Assembly: GCA_002104985.1 (NCBI GenBank)
Contig: MCGO01000018.1
Coordinates: 248,001 to 312,000, forward strand
Reading direction: 5' to 3'
Length of the DNA stretch: 64,000 bases
Source: Rhizoclosmatium globosum
Taxonomy: Eukaryota; Chytridiomycota; Chytridiomycetes; Chytridiales; Chytriomycetaceae
Position 1 is the stretch's first letter, and each line of letters starts with the position of its first letter. Below are positions 11,527 through 22,375 of this stretch, piece after piece. A model generated the notes under the pieces. The model searched no databases and had not been told where the DNA came from. It saw only the letters and a program-made list of their open reading frames with translations. The position numbers and the translations under genes are program-made.

Positions 11527-12291
11527 GTTTTCGAGTAAAAAAAAGCCTAACCAATTTCATGATGGATCTCCCTTTTAATTGATTATCGGTGGAGATGACG
11601 AAGACCTCATGGCCAGAGAGTGTGCAATCGTCATTTCTTGGGGAATACAATTGTACTATATCTTTCTTTTAATGGAACATGATCAACTGGTCGCTTAAAA
11701 TGCTTTAATCGGTTGCATTGCACTCATGGGGTTGGCTTACATCACCTCATCAAGTGACCACAATCATCGTTAAATACAAATTGATATCGGTCTACCTAAC
11801 CGTAGAATCTTGTTTTAGCATACTTGATTTTATGTTATAAATTATGAGACACAGCAACAAACCGAATGCACGTAATACGCCAGGAGAAGTATATTTTGAC
11901 CTTCCGCAAAACATCAGACCTAAGAGGTATTGTTCTGCATTGAGAGCGTGATTGCACCGTAATTCAGTTAAAAGTGTTCAGACACAGAATTGTGACAAAT
12001 TAGGGTCCACAGAAACTAGCGGCCACCTCAGACTCAATCTTTCAACTACGTGCAAAATCCCCCTTCTTAGTTGCTTTCATTAATAGTTCTTATTCGCTAT
12101 ATTTAACGCCTCCGCCGCTTGGTTTAAACGCACGGACAATCGTTTAGACACACTTCGCCATGATCAAAACGGGATATCTGTTCCACAAGATTGGTGATTT
12201 CGATTTGGGTGCCATCCCACAACGAGACACCAGAAAAAGAGAGAAATAACACACGAAGAATGAGAAAAGGAACGTCATGATTTATTTTAGA
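11527..12291. other. Spacer upstream of paralogue B
   Basis: About 765 bp between the start of paralogue B and the stop of the ABC transporter, both on the minus strand. It is AT-rich and without a convincing coding frame. It presumably holds the promoter of B and the transporter 3-prime UTR. No tRNA-like or repeated element was recognised. Confidence 0.5.
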
Positions 12292-15200
12292 CTATTCTCC
12301 ATTTTGCAAAATAGAACGGAGTAAAGCGGCATTTGCCTCTCCAGTTTCATCAACCATCTTGCTGAAATGAGATTGTCGGTCATTAATCAATAGATTGTAA
12401 GGCGTGTCAAATTCCAACACTTTTCCTTCTCCGAGGACGAGGATTTTGGTTGAATTGATGATAGTATTCAAACGATGCGCAATAGTCAATGTTGTGGCGG
12501 TTCGGAACTCTTCTTGGATAGTTCTTTGAATCATTTCGTCTGTAGCCATATCAACTGAAGCAGTACATTCATCCAACACAATGATCTGTGGTTTCTGAAG
12601 ACACGCTCGTGCAAGACAGAGTAATTGACGCTGGCCAACACTCACGTTCTCAGCATTTTCAACAAGAAGGCAATCTAATTTGCCGTCCATTTCAGAAATC
12701 GCATCCTTCATACCGCATCGCTCCAACACAGCCCAGATCTCATCATCGCTGAATCGTCCAGATGGATCCAGGTTGCTTCGCAGAGTACCTGAGAAGAGTA
12801 ACGGGTCCTGTGGAATAATCGCGAGAGCGGTTCTGAGGTCGTGAAGTCGGAGCTTTGACGTATCTTGACCGTCAATCAAAATCTGTCCGTCAGCAAGGTC
12901 GACAATACGGAACAATGCCTGCATGAGACTTGACTTTCCAGATCCAGTTCTTCCAACAACACCAATTTTTTCTCCTCCTCGGATGGATACATTCACACCC
13001 TTCAAAACTAGAGGCAGGTTCGGCTGGTATCGCATCTGAACATTCTTGAACTCGATGTCTCCCTTCTCTGGCCAGTTGTTGGTTGGAGGGACAACGCCGC
13101 CTTGTTCTTCAATTGGAAGGTGGACGTATTCAACCAATCGTTCAACGGCGTTCAATTGAGTTTCAACTTCAACCACTTGGAACACACACATATTCAAAAG
13201 CGATGTACATTGAAGCAGGTAACTCAAGGCAAGACCCATTTGACTTGCATTGATGCTGTGACGTTGGCCGGCTGCATACAAGGCTGTACAGACAACGAGA
13301 ACGTTTCCAATACAATCAAGACGGAATTGAATCCATCTTTGGCCGGTGAAGAGGAGGTACATTGGGGAGGAGTTGGCATCGACTAATGCGTGTGTCTTTT
13401 GGATGAATCTCGCCTCGTCTGAGTACGCACGGATGGTACTCAAACCAGACATGCATTCACTGATGTGTGCATACAATGGAGAACGGGAGACAGATTCGAT
13501 ACGTTTGATTTCACGGGAGGCGGCACGGTAGAAGATTTGAACTCCAACGTAAATTGTGATCATTGGCGCTAGAGCAGCGACGAAAACTCCGCCAGTGATG
13601 TAAGATACGAGTGTGAATGCTGAAATGACTTGCAAGATGGAGTAGAACAACAATCTCATCGCATCCTGTTGAGAAATGTTAAATCCAATGACATGAGGCC
13701 AAATTACTCACGTAAATGGAGTTGTCGACATAGTCAACGTCTCGAGAGAGTCTGTTGATGATACGACCGATTGGAGTTTGGTCTGGAAATTGGATGTTAG
13801 TTCATATGCCATTAAATGTCTTAAAACTTACCAAAGAATCCAACCGAGCAACGCATAACTCTGGTAAACACACTATCGTGCAAACTCTTTGAAGCATGGA
13901 TTCCACCAACAGCAAACAACAGTGAGTAGGACAACAAGGCAATCGCTTGAAGTACGGTCAAAGCCGCATACGTAAGCATGTACGCATTCCTGCTCAAGTC
14001 AGGGTAAGCCAAAGCCGTCCACTCTACAAGCCATAAATCATTCGCAAGACGACAAGCTTGTGTGAAGAGAAGGGAACAGAGTGTCACGATCAAGAACCAG
14101 TTTGAACCAGAACTCTTGAAGTAAGCCATGAATGTTGCGGTGCTGATTTTTCCGGCTTGTTTTGATTCGTCCAACATTTGCTTTACTTGTTCCTTCTTTT
14201 CGTCGGAGTCGACGGAGTCGTCATCCTTCTGGTCTCCCATGGCAGTCTTGTCTTCGATGACAAGAGTTCGCTTTGAGTCTGCAACAGTTTCGACCTTGGT
14301 GGAAGCCTTGGTTGAAACTTCATCTTCGGCTTCATCACCCTTTTCGCCGCCATATGCTGCCATCAACTCTGCAAACTCGCCATTGGAGGAAATAAGGTCT
14401 TGGTAGGTTCCTTGTTCGGCAATTTCTCCGTTCTTGAGGAATACGACCCAGTCTGAAGCAGGGACGTGGTGGAGTTGGTGCGTAACAAGAAGTCGGGTCT
14501 TATTTTTCAGAATGCCGCAGATTCCTTGTTCGAAAATCTTTCTGCCGACGTGCGAGTCAACTGCAGACAGTGGATCTATAAAGAAAAGTTAAGGGTATAG
14601 TCAACAGTTGGTAAACAGGGATTGGTACATACCGTCCAACAATGCAACTTCGTGATCGGTGTACATCAATCTAGCCAACGAAATGCGTTGCTTCTGCCCT
14701 CCAGACAAATTGATACCACGCTCTCCAATCTCACTCATATCTCCATTTGGGAGGATCTTAAAATCCTGAACAAGGCAACAGGCTTCCACAACAGCCTCAT
14801 ACCGCTTCTCATCAAACTCACGACCAAAGACGATATTGTCTCTGACACTTGCATTCACGATCCATGCTTGTTGAGAACAGTATCCGACCTTTCCGTGGAA
14901 GACGACGCGGGTTTCGTCTGGGGTTGTGCACTTCAGTTCCGCAATGAGAGCGTTCAGAAGAGATGACTTTCCGGATCCAACCGCACCCACAATCGAGGTC
15001 AAACCAGCTTTTGGGCAATGCAAGTTGATGTTTCGGAGGGTTGGTTGCTGGATAAATGTCGAGACTGGAACAGGTTCTTGAACGTTGTCTGCGACTTTGA
15101 AACCCTTTTCGGCGGGTTTCTCTTCAGGTGCTTCTGATTCCCAGATGAATTCTCCGTTTGTGATGGAGACGCCGTATGGGGATGTTGTGTCGTAAATTGG

Positions 15201-16697
15201 CTTGAATTCGACTTCAGGAGCATCAAAGAGCTCTTGAAGACGGCGGAATGAAATCAAGGAGTCACCCATGACTGAAATTTGGAGGGGAAGCCACATGACA
15301 TGTTGACGAAGCTATAGTGCGACTGTTAGTTATAACGTGGGAGGTGTGATATGACTGATTTTACCTGATTGAACAAAGCCAACGTGGAAAAGATGGTAAC
15401 TGGTGCCAAATTGTCATTGAAAGCTCCATAAACCAAGAAAGTGATTGACGCAGCCAAAGCCGGGATTGCGAAGCCCAAACATGAAATGATGGAACGAATA
15501 AAAGCAGCGTGCTTCACAAGCACCAACTCCTCTTCGTCACGAATATCGCTCACATTCTTGATAAACTGGTCCTCCCAACCAAAGTACTTGATAATTCTGA
15601 TTCCCATCAAAATCTCACTTGAGAGTTTGATTCGCTTGTCAGTAATAGGAGCAACCAATCCACGCAAACGCATCAGTCTGCGGATCATATATCCTTGCAC
15701 TGGGAGACAGAGGAGAAGGAAAGCGACACCAGCGAGACCGGGTGTTCCGATAATGACCATCAGAATTGCAATTGTTACGAGAAAATAGATAGGAGCTGTC
15801 CATGTCATTTGGAGCTGGTTGACGGTTTGTTCGATACGACCGATATCTGTGGATACAATGTTGAGGAGTTTGCCAGACGAAAACATGGCACGGCCGACAC
15901 CGTTGAGACGGAGGGATTTTCGGTATACTGAGGTTGTGAGCATTCCTTTTACACCGATTGCGATTCGGGAGGAGTGGTGGAAGACGGAAGCTAAATGTAT
16001 GGTATTTAGATTTTCAGTTGTTGGAGATCAGATCGGGATGGGGAGGAAAGTGGGATGGAAGGGTAGGAAGTATGCTTGACTAGAGAGAGGCAATAATTTG
16101 CCAAGATAGGCAATAACAAAACAACGAGATTTCGTCAGCACGCTTGGCTAAACAAGCTGGCTTACCGTTTAACAACGAGGCAGACATAGTCAACAAGAAG
16201 AACCCAATGGCGTAGAGGAAGGGCACATGTGTTTCTGGTGGGTTAGCACCCTGACTTGCAATAATGGAGGTCAGGAATGCTTTCATAACAAGTGACGTCA
16301 TGGTCATACAGAGATCTGCCGCAATCTTTCCAACTCCATAGACAGGATACCACCAGTACATCTTGACGAGAGTACTCAGAACTGTAGCTCCGGGTGTGGC
16401 AGCGAGGCGGGCCTCAAACTCTTCAACAAGTGGAAGAGATCGCTGTGATTCGTTGATGCAGTACAAGTCCTCCATTTCGAGGGGTTTCTTCCATCCTTTC
16501 TTGACGAGGGTATCAAACCAAGAGTTGGTGAGTCTTGAAAGAGGAGATGCTTGCTCTTCCAGGGATGGGAGATGTGGTTCGCTGATGTTATGATGCCCTA
16601 CAGGCGCCTTTGGTAGGGAGGATGATGCGGATACTGATGCAGATGTTTCGTCTGCTTTCCGCCATGCATTAGATTTGCCCTTGTTGTCAGAAGTCAT
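12292..16697 (-). CDS. ABC transporter, ABCC/MRP subfamily (full transporter)
   Basis: Six exons (16697-16166, 15990-15365, 15311-14633, 14575-13832, 13782-13712, 13665-12292) join in phase to about 1341 residues. Order is TMD1-NBD1-TMD2-NBD2 without the extra TMD0 of long MRPs, as in Yor1-type or short ABCC pumps. TMD1 has the classic SVYRKSLRLN and STDIGRIEQ motifs. NBD1 has Walker A GAVGSGKSSL, signature LSGGQKQR and LLDDPLSAVD, where Asp replaces the catalytic Glu, as usual in ABCC. NBD2 has GRTGSGKSSL, a Q-loop (IPQDPLLFSGTLRSNLDP), a degenerate signature VSVGQRQ and an intact IIVLDECTASVD. The family exports organic anions, glutathione conjugates or drugs from plasma or vacuolar membrane; the substrate cannot be read here. 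The start MTSDNKG is the first ATG in frame after a divergent spacer shared with PEX12. Confidence 0.93.
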
Positions 16698-17064
16698 GCC
16701 GTAGTGTTGGATGGTGTGGCAAACTCCGGGATGATTTTGACAGCTTTTTTTTCTGTGTGGAAGATATATCACGGAATGTTCCTAGCTTCCGTTCCGGGAA
16801 GATGGGCTGAGGTAAGGAATTTGAAATCCGCGTATGGCACGGATCACCAAGAAAAGACTTTGCTTTTGTGGTTGGATGGATGTTGAGAATACGGGAACCG
16901 GAAACGGAACGGGAACGGACGATGACATCATTCCGGATTAATTCACGATTATCCAGCGATTATCCACAAACCCTTGAAGTCGTTACTCATTATTATTTAT
17001 ATTTATTTATACTGCAAGTAGAACTTAGATAATTTCAACTGAATTGACATTTCAAAAGAAGGCC
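16698..17064. promoter_or_regulatory. Divergent spacer between ABC transporter and PEX12
   Basis: A 367-bp region between two divergent start codons. It contains an AT-rich stretch near 16990-17020 (TTATTTATATTTATTTATAC) on the PEX12 side that could serve as a TATA-like element, and a G/C-rich patch with repeated CGGAAC/GGGAAC near 16895-16920. The promoter function is inferred from position only. Confidence 0.45.
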
Positions 17065-18263
17065 ATGAGCACACCAACCATCAGCAACCGACCGACACTC
17101 TTTGAAGCAACAGCAGCATCGCAGCTCCAGGGACTAATCAAACCAGCTGTGCGATACGTGCTCGCCTGGTATGGGCAGCAGGGGTTCATTGGGTCGCTGG
17201 TAGTAGCGCGGCTGCAGCAGGTGTTTGATGAGTTGTATCTTGTTTGTGCGTTAGTCGTTGAGGCAGCGCACGTGTTCAGCGCGAGTCCGAGTGGTGCTGC
17301 CGAGCGGTTCTACGGGCTTCGACGGCGTTCTTCGACGGTTGTTCAGAAGGCGGCGGCGTTGGTGGCGCTTGTGCTGGTTCCGTTTGTGCGCGACAAGGCC
17401 GCCGACGCCGCTTCTGCCGCGAGAGAAGTCGAACCTGAACGGCGAACGCGGACGCAGAAGTGCGTGGCTGCCGCGTGGCCCGTCGCCGACTTTGCTGCCC
17501 AGGCCGTGTCGCTTGCCACAAAAGTTGCGTTTATGTTCAACGTGGTCGACGCGTACAATCCAATCGACTTGCTGTTTAACATGCCTGTCGTGCGCATGCA
17601 GCATGAAGACTACAAGGCTCTGCAGGATCAACTAAACATGCAGTCCCTTCCCGCCTCTGCATCTGCCTCACCCCTCTATCGCTCTGCTTCTATTGCTTCC
17701 TCTCTCCTTCGTCGTTCACTCGCATTCTCTACATCGTACCTGGTCCCTGCATCCATCTTTCTGTTTCGCTTCTCAGAATGGTGGTACCAGAATCAGTTTG
17801 ATTCTCTTGCGCGTACTCAGGAGCCTATTCCGCCGCCGCCTCCATCTATTGAGGTAAATATTAGTTATTAAGTGAGATTTAAATGGAGGGAGGAAGCTGG
17901 AATAAGGGAGAAATATGAACTGGAAGAAACCTTTCGGGTCAAGCAAGAAAGAACAGGACATGCCAATAGACTTTAACGGAACCTGAAGGAAAATAGATAG
18001 ACAGGGCAAGTACTTGAATCGTGTTCTAATCTTTCATTATGCAACAATAGCCACATCCAGACGGCACACCACTTCCAGAAAACGCGTCATTCTGCCCCTT
18101 GTGTGTATCTGAGCTCAAGAATCCATCAATGCTCTCCTCTGGCTACGTGTTTTGTTATCCTTGCATCTATCGATATGTTGAGCGGCATCGAGAGTGCCCA
18201 GTTACAAAAATACCAGTCTTTGGAGGTGGAGCCTGTGTACGAAAACTATATTCGATGGGTTAA
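17065..18263 (+). CDS. PEX12: Peroxin-12, RING-like peroxisomal import ligase subunit
   Basis: Two exons, 17065-17853 and 18051-18263, with a 197-nt GT-AG intron (CTAAT branch-like site near 18030), give 333 residues. Exon 1 has the Pex12 N-terminus (RPTLFEATAASQLQGLIKPA), an AERFYGLRR motif, membrane segments, and FLFRFSEWWY followed by IPPPPPS. Exon 2 supplies PHPDGTPLPE and the RING-like zinc domain: CPLC, SGYVFCYPC, then RHRECPVT and VRKLYS near the end. Pex12 forms the peroxisomal ubiquitin-ligase channel with Pex2 and Pex10 and is needed to recycle Pex5. As known for Pex12, the RING shows fewer zinc ligands than a full RING. Reading through the intron would end the protein seven codons later (IEVNISY is the unspliced end), so the single-frame ORF misses the RING. 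Confidence 0.93.
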
Positions 18264-18401
18264 TAAAACAGCATTCAATGAGCCATCTCGCTAGTGTCCG
18301 AACGATTCTGTCCGAATGCAAAGACCCCTTACTAAACAACATCCCGCCAAGACTGAAATTCATCTTCCAAAAAAACTCTCCCCAAAACAGCTCCGTTTTG
18401 C

Positions 18402-20660
18402 ATGAGTGACGCCGCTTCTCTCGCTGCAGTCTTTTCTCTCCTGGAGCAAATCAAGCAAAGGGCCGCTGCTACCGCCGAACGCCTCGCAGGAATTGAGTCC
18501 TCACAATCCTCACTCGTATCCGATGTTCGTCGCCTAAAATCAATCGCCGGCGGGTCATTAAACCCCACAACAATCAACAACCTCCCAAACGAACTCATTC
18601 TCCTAATCTTCCGCCATATCCCGCGTCCAACCGTATTTAAACTAAACCGTTTGTCAAAGCGATTTAAATCGTGGCTCTCTACACCCCAGTTTGCCCTTCT
18701 CAGCAGTCAATCGTATTCTTTCCCGTCTGCGATTCTCACGTTCCGAGACTGGCTCAGAATGCCACGCAACTTTCGTAAAGCGTATGCAGAGACGCCGGGT
18801 CATGAAGGTACTCTTCTCAAGGCTAGCGGTATGGGTGAAAGAGTTGGGGTCAGAAAGGATGCCATTCCTTCGGAAGTTGCATGCTTCCCGAACGTTTCGG
18901 AGCTCCGATTGTCGAAAATGCAACTTGTCGGCTCGATTCCTGTTGAAATTGGGACCATGACGTTGTTGGTTCGTTTGAACTTGTCTGGTAACCAGTTGGT
19001 TGGTCCGATTCCTTCGTCGTTGTGGAAACTTGTAAATTTGCAGGTACTCAGCTTGAACTCTAACTTATTGACTGGTACTATTTCTCCTGATATCAAGTTG
19101 TTGAAACGGCTCACTGTTGTACAACTTGGTGGCAATGCCTTCAATGGTGCTATTCCATCTACTATCACCCAGCTTTCTCATCTCACCCATCTCTCTCTTC
19201 ACGACAACAACTTGACTGGGATTATTCCACTCGATATCTCGCGTCTCGCAAAGTTGAAGGAGTTGCTTCTCCATAACAACCGTTTCTCGGGCTCCGTTCC
19301 CACGTCCGCAGTTACTAAAATGTATTCCTTGGAAGGATTGTACTTGTCTGGAAACAGCTTTATTGGGATTGTACCCTCTGTTGCCTGCCTGAACTTGAAA
19401 CGCCTCGCATTGGATCCAGCAAATCGACCTGATTTGATGACAGAGCGAATGTTCAAGATGTTGAGTCAACTGATTCCGTCGTATACTATAACTGGAAACG
19501 ATATTATTGCGTCTCAAACGGCTTCTCTTGTGACTGACTATCTTCATCACTTGGAAAACAATATTCTGCGGCCACCCACCAATCCTCCGCTTCCGCCACC
19601 TGTCGCTCCTTCTGCATGGGACACGCTTCCGCGTTCATCTGGGCCAATTTATCCGAGCTATAGCCACAATGTGTACTCCGATTCTGGGCCCAGTCACACT
19701 GTTACTCCCCCAACCCCTATGCGATACACTCCTCTCGCTCCGAGTTATGCTCCTACAAGTCCAAGCTACAGTCCTACGAGCCCGAGTTACAGTCCCACGA
19801 GCCCGAGCTATAGCCCAACGAGTCCGAGCTACAATCCAACGAGTCTGAGTTACACTTATCCCGGCGCGTCGACTTCAACCTCTGGACCCAGTTATAGTCC
19901 AACGCGACTTGGAAGTCCAAGGAGATACGAAACAAGAGATGATTTCACGTCTTTTGTTTACGACCAGTCGTCGACTTCAGACAATAAGCCCGTCAGTAGT
20001 CCTAAAAGTCCCTGTTATAGTCCAACGAGTCCGACTTACAGTCCAAACTATGATGATATCACGTCGAACGATGAGCCAAGCTATAGTCCTGTGAGTCCAA
20101 GTTACAGTCCGACTTTGAATAGTTCCATACACGACGACGGCAATGCAAATACCGTGAATAACGAGCCAAAATCCTCGAATGATGAGCCAACTTATAGTCT
20201 TACGAGTCCCAGTAATACCCCTCCATCTGATTTTGGTCCCATCCATAAGGTATCTGCCTCGAACAATGAACCACGTTATAGTCTCACGAGTCCGACTTAT
20301 CATCCTACGGATTACGATTCAGATACCGATGTGATGGATTCGACGAGTGGTCCAAGATTTTGTCCAGAGTCGCCAAGTCATGAGTATCGTGGTGCCGGTG
20401 GTTCTCTGCCTCGGTTTGCAGAGTCGTCCAGTAGCGCGTTGAATGATGGGAATGTTGGAAGCGGTGCAGGATCTGAGGTTGTTGGAGGCGGAAGTGAAGT
20501 TAGTCATGTTGGTAGTGTTGATGATAGTGATCGTGTGGTTAATATGGGTAGCGGAAGTGTGAGTAGTGGAATTGATGGCGGTAGTGGTAATGTTGTTGGC
20601 GGTATTGATTCTAAAGAGGAGAATCTCGAGTGTGGAGTTAGCGCGTCCTTGTTGGGATGA
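18402..20660 (+). CDS. F-box/LRR protein with an RNA polymerase II CTD-like tail
   Basis: Single-exon gene of 752 residues. Residues 1-48 are a coiled coil (EQIKQRAAATAERLAG). Residues about 58-95 are an F-box (INNLPNELILLIFRHIPRP, then LNRLSKRFKSWL). About seven plant-type LRRs follow from about 165 to 335 (LNLSGNQLVGPIPSSL, LSLHDNNLTGIIP). The C-terminal half is low complexity. From about residue 445 it carries RNA polymerase II CTD-like heptads, five in a row with YSPTSPS-type sequence and then scattered copies, before a Gly/Ser/Val-rich end. F-box proteins bind Skp1 in SCF ubiquitin ligases, with LRRs usually binding the substrate; that role is inferred. The gene is followed 155 bp downstream by a related F-box/LRR gene on the same strand. 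I know of no described family with this combination. Confidence 0.85.
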   Translation: MSDAASLAAVFSLLEQIKQRAAATAERLAGIESSQSSLVSDVRRLKSIAGGSLNPTTINNLPNELILLIFRHIPRPTVFKLNRLSKRFKSWLSTPQFALLSSQSYSFPSAILTFRDWLRMPRNFRKAYAETPGHEGTLLKASGMGERVGVRKDAIPSEVACFPNVSELRLSKMQLVGSIPVEIGTMTLLVRLNLSGNQLVGPIPSSLWKLVNLQVLSLNSNLLTGTISPDIKLLKRLTVVQLGGNAFNGAIPSTITQLSHLTHLSLHDNNLTGIIPLDISRLAKLKELLLHNNRFSGSVPTSAVTKMYSLEGLYLSGNSFIGIVPSVACLNLKRLALDPANRPDLMTERMFKMLSQLIPSYTITGNDIIASQTASLVTDYLHHLENNILRPPTNPPLPPPVAPSAWDTLPRSSGPIYPSYSHNVYSDSGPSHTVTPPTPMRYTPLAPSYAPTSPSYSPTSPSYSPTSPSYSPTSPSYNPTSLSYTYPGASTSTSGPSYSPTRLGSPRRYETRDDFTSFVYDQSSTSDNKPVSSPKSPCYSPTSPTYSPNYDDITSNDEPSYSPVSPSYSPTLNSSIHDDGNANTVNNEPKSSNDEPTYSLTSPSNTPPSDFGPIHKVSASNNEPRYSLTSPTYHPTDYDSDTDVMDSTSGPRFCPESPSHEYRGAGGSLPRFAESSSSALNDGNVGSGAGSEVVGGGSEVSHVGSVDDSDRVVNMGSGSVSSGIDGGSGNVVGGIDSKEENLECGVSASLLG
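19730..20310 (+). repeat. CTD-like heptad repeats within the F-box/LRR gene
   Basis: Positions 19738-19858 encode consecutive heptads APTSPSY, SPTSPSY (three times), NPTSLSY. More copies occur at about 19890-19910 (YSPTRLG), 20012-20048 (YSPTSPTYSP), 20080-20118 (YSPVSPSYSP), 20190-20220 (YSLTSPSNTP) and 20276-20310 (YSLTSPTYHP). The DNA copies differ in third positions (CCTACG, CCCACG, CCAACG), so they look selected as protein and not recently copied. Confidence 0.9.
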
Positions 20661-20815
20661 GTAGTACGGAGAGCAAGGGATGGGTACATGCAGATTGTGG
20701 AGCTGTAAGAGTCTTTTTCCGTTTACGATATGTTATAATGAATACTTTTTTGGAGTATGTTATTATTATTCATCGATTCCTCTCGTTTCTGTCAACAACC
20801 AATATTCAGGGGAAG

Positions 20816-22114
20816 ATGACACGGACCACCAGCCCCTCCAACGCACGCGCACCCGCCACCTTGGATTCGATCATGACTCTTCTTGAGACAATGAACAAGC
20901 GACTCGCGGCCGTTGAACAAACGACAACCGAGCTCAAGGCCACGTTTTCCGCATCGCACAAACTGATGCACAGACAACTTCAGCAACTCACCAACGAAAC
21001 GCAGAAGTTCTTTCGCGTGTTTTCTGATCTTCCAATTGAACTTGTTGGACTGATCCTGGCCTGGCTGCCCCCGCGGAACTCAATCAAACTGCGCAGAGTC
21101 AACAAGGCCTTCCTCGCGGCCATCTCGTCAAGGCACTTTGCCGTCGCGAACCTGGCTCGCTTTCAACAGATCGCTCGCACTCATGATCTCTTCACATGGG
21201 TCAGATGGCCCGCAAACTTCCAGGATGCCTACGCTTCGGTAGGCCCTGCAAAGGACTGGCCCGACATTGTCATCAACAACCACTCATTTGCTGCTCTAAA
21301 GAAGCTTCCTCCGTTGCATTTGTTCAAAAATGCACGTGCCGTGAAGTTTAATCACAATATGTGTCAAGGGCGGATCATGCCAGAGTTGGGGACCTTGGCA
21401 AATCTCAGGATTCTTTCGTTTTCAACAAATAGATTGACGGGTTTGATTCCTGAAGAATTGTTCCATGCTACTAATTTGGAGGTCCTGTGTCTGGACCACA
21501 ATCGGTTTGATGGACCGGTCAGTCCCCGAATCTCTGCGCTCAAGAAGTTGAAAACTTTGAATTTGCAGCAATGTGAATTATTTGGGCCGATTTTGGAGCA
21601 TTTGACGGAAATGGAACACTTGGAAGTTCTCAATTTGGCGAACAATAGGTTTACGGGTACTGTTCCGGACGATCTTCTGAATCTGAACAACTTGCGTGAG
21701 TTGTCTCTTCAGTCCAACATGTTTTCGGGAGAGTTACTGATTGAAGACGGTTGGGAAAATATGCGGAGCCTGGATATAAGCGCCAATCGTTTCTCGGGCC
21801 CCGTCCCTGATTTCAGTAACATGTCTCAGCTGGAAAGACTTCACTTGACGGATAACTCGTTCGAAGGGAGTCTCGATTTGGATTTGGATAGTGTACCGAA
21901 TCTCAATCATCTATGTGTCGACGAAAGGAATCATCCGGAGGATCCAAGTGACATGATGGCATCCTTATTGAAAGGCAATTTCGAAGAAGATGACGAGGAC
22001 GAGGACGACGATATGTTTTACCACCCCCACCTATTTGGAGGTTTCCCCATGATGCCGTTCTTCAATCACATGGTGGATGATTCTGACGAGGAAAGCGACG
22101 ATTACCCATATTGA
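20816..22114 (+). CDS. F-box/LRR protein with acidic C-terminus
   Basis: Single exon, 432 residues. The start at 20816 (MTRTTSPSNA) is preferred over the longer frame from 20657, which overlaps the previous stop and adds an unrelated hydrophobic leader. Residues about 18-65 form a coiled coil (TLLETMNKRLAAVEQTTTEL). The F-box follows (FSDLPIELVGLILAWLPP, RRVNKAFLAA). About eight LRRs then match the plant-type consensus (NRLTGLIPEELF, NNRFTGTVPDDL, NRFSGPVPDF). The end is very acidic (EEDDEDEDDDM) and then aromatic. Likely an SCF substrate-recognition subunit by family knowledge; target unknown. It is a tandem paralogue of the preceding gene but lacks the CTD-like tail. Confidence 0.85.
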   Translation: MTRTTSPSNARAPATLDSIMTLLETMNKRLAAVEQTTTELKATFSASHKLMHRQLQQLTNETQKFFRVFSDLPIELVGLILAWLPPRNSIKLRRVNKAFLAAISSRHFAVANLARFQQIARTHDLFTWVRWPANFQDAYASVGPAKDWPDIVINNHSFAALKKLPPLHLFKNARAVKFNHNMCQGRIMPELGTLANLRILSFSTNRLTGLIPEELFHATNLEVLCLDHNRFDGPVSPRISALKKLKTLNLQQCELFGPILEHLTEMEHLEVLNLANNRFTGTVPDDLLNLNNLRELSLQSNMFSGELLIEDGWENMRSLDISANRFSGPVPDFSNMSQLERLHLTDNSFEGSLDLDLDSVPNLNHLCVDERNHPEDPSDMMASLLKGNFEEDDEDEDDDMFYHPHLFGGFPMMPFFNHMVDDSDEESDDYPY

Positions 22115-22375
22115 ATAAATCAAATACCCAGCAAACCAATGAATTATCTTGAATATTATTCCATACTCCACTCAAAAAATAAATAGATTTACACCCACCT
22201 CGAACTTTGGAAGTCCCGACCACGACCATCTTTCAAACCCACAATGACAGTATCCCGCAAAGCCATTCGTCTACAGTCTCGTCTGTGTTGCAAAAAAATA
22301 AGTTGCAAGTAATCCAGTGCAGTGGCTGATACCCACAGTGTTTATTACATTTCTTAATTTTAAAGAAATACAGTT

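Noticed and set aside
20657..20815. Start of the second F-box/LRR gene at 20657
   Set aside because: It overlaps the preceding stop codon and adds a hydrophobic leader not found in other family members; the ATG at 20816 leads directly into the family pattern.
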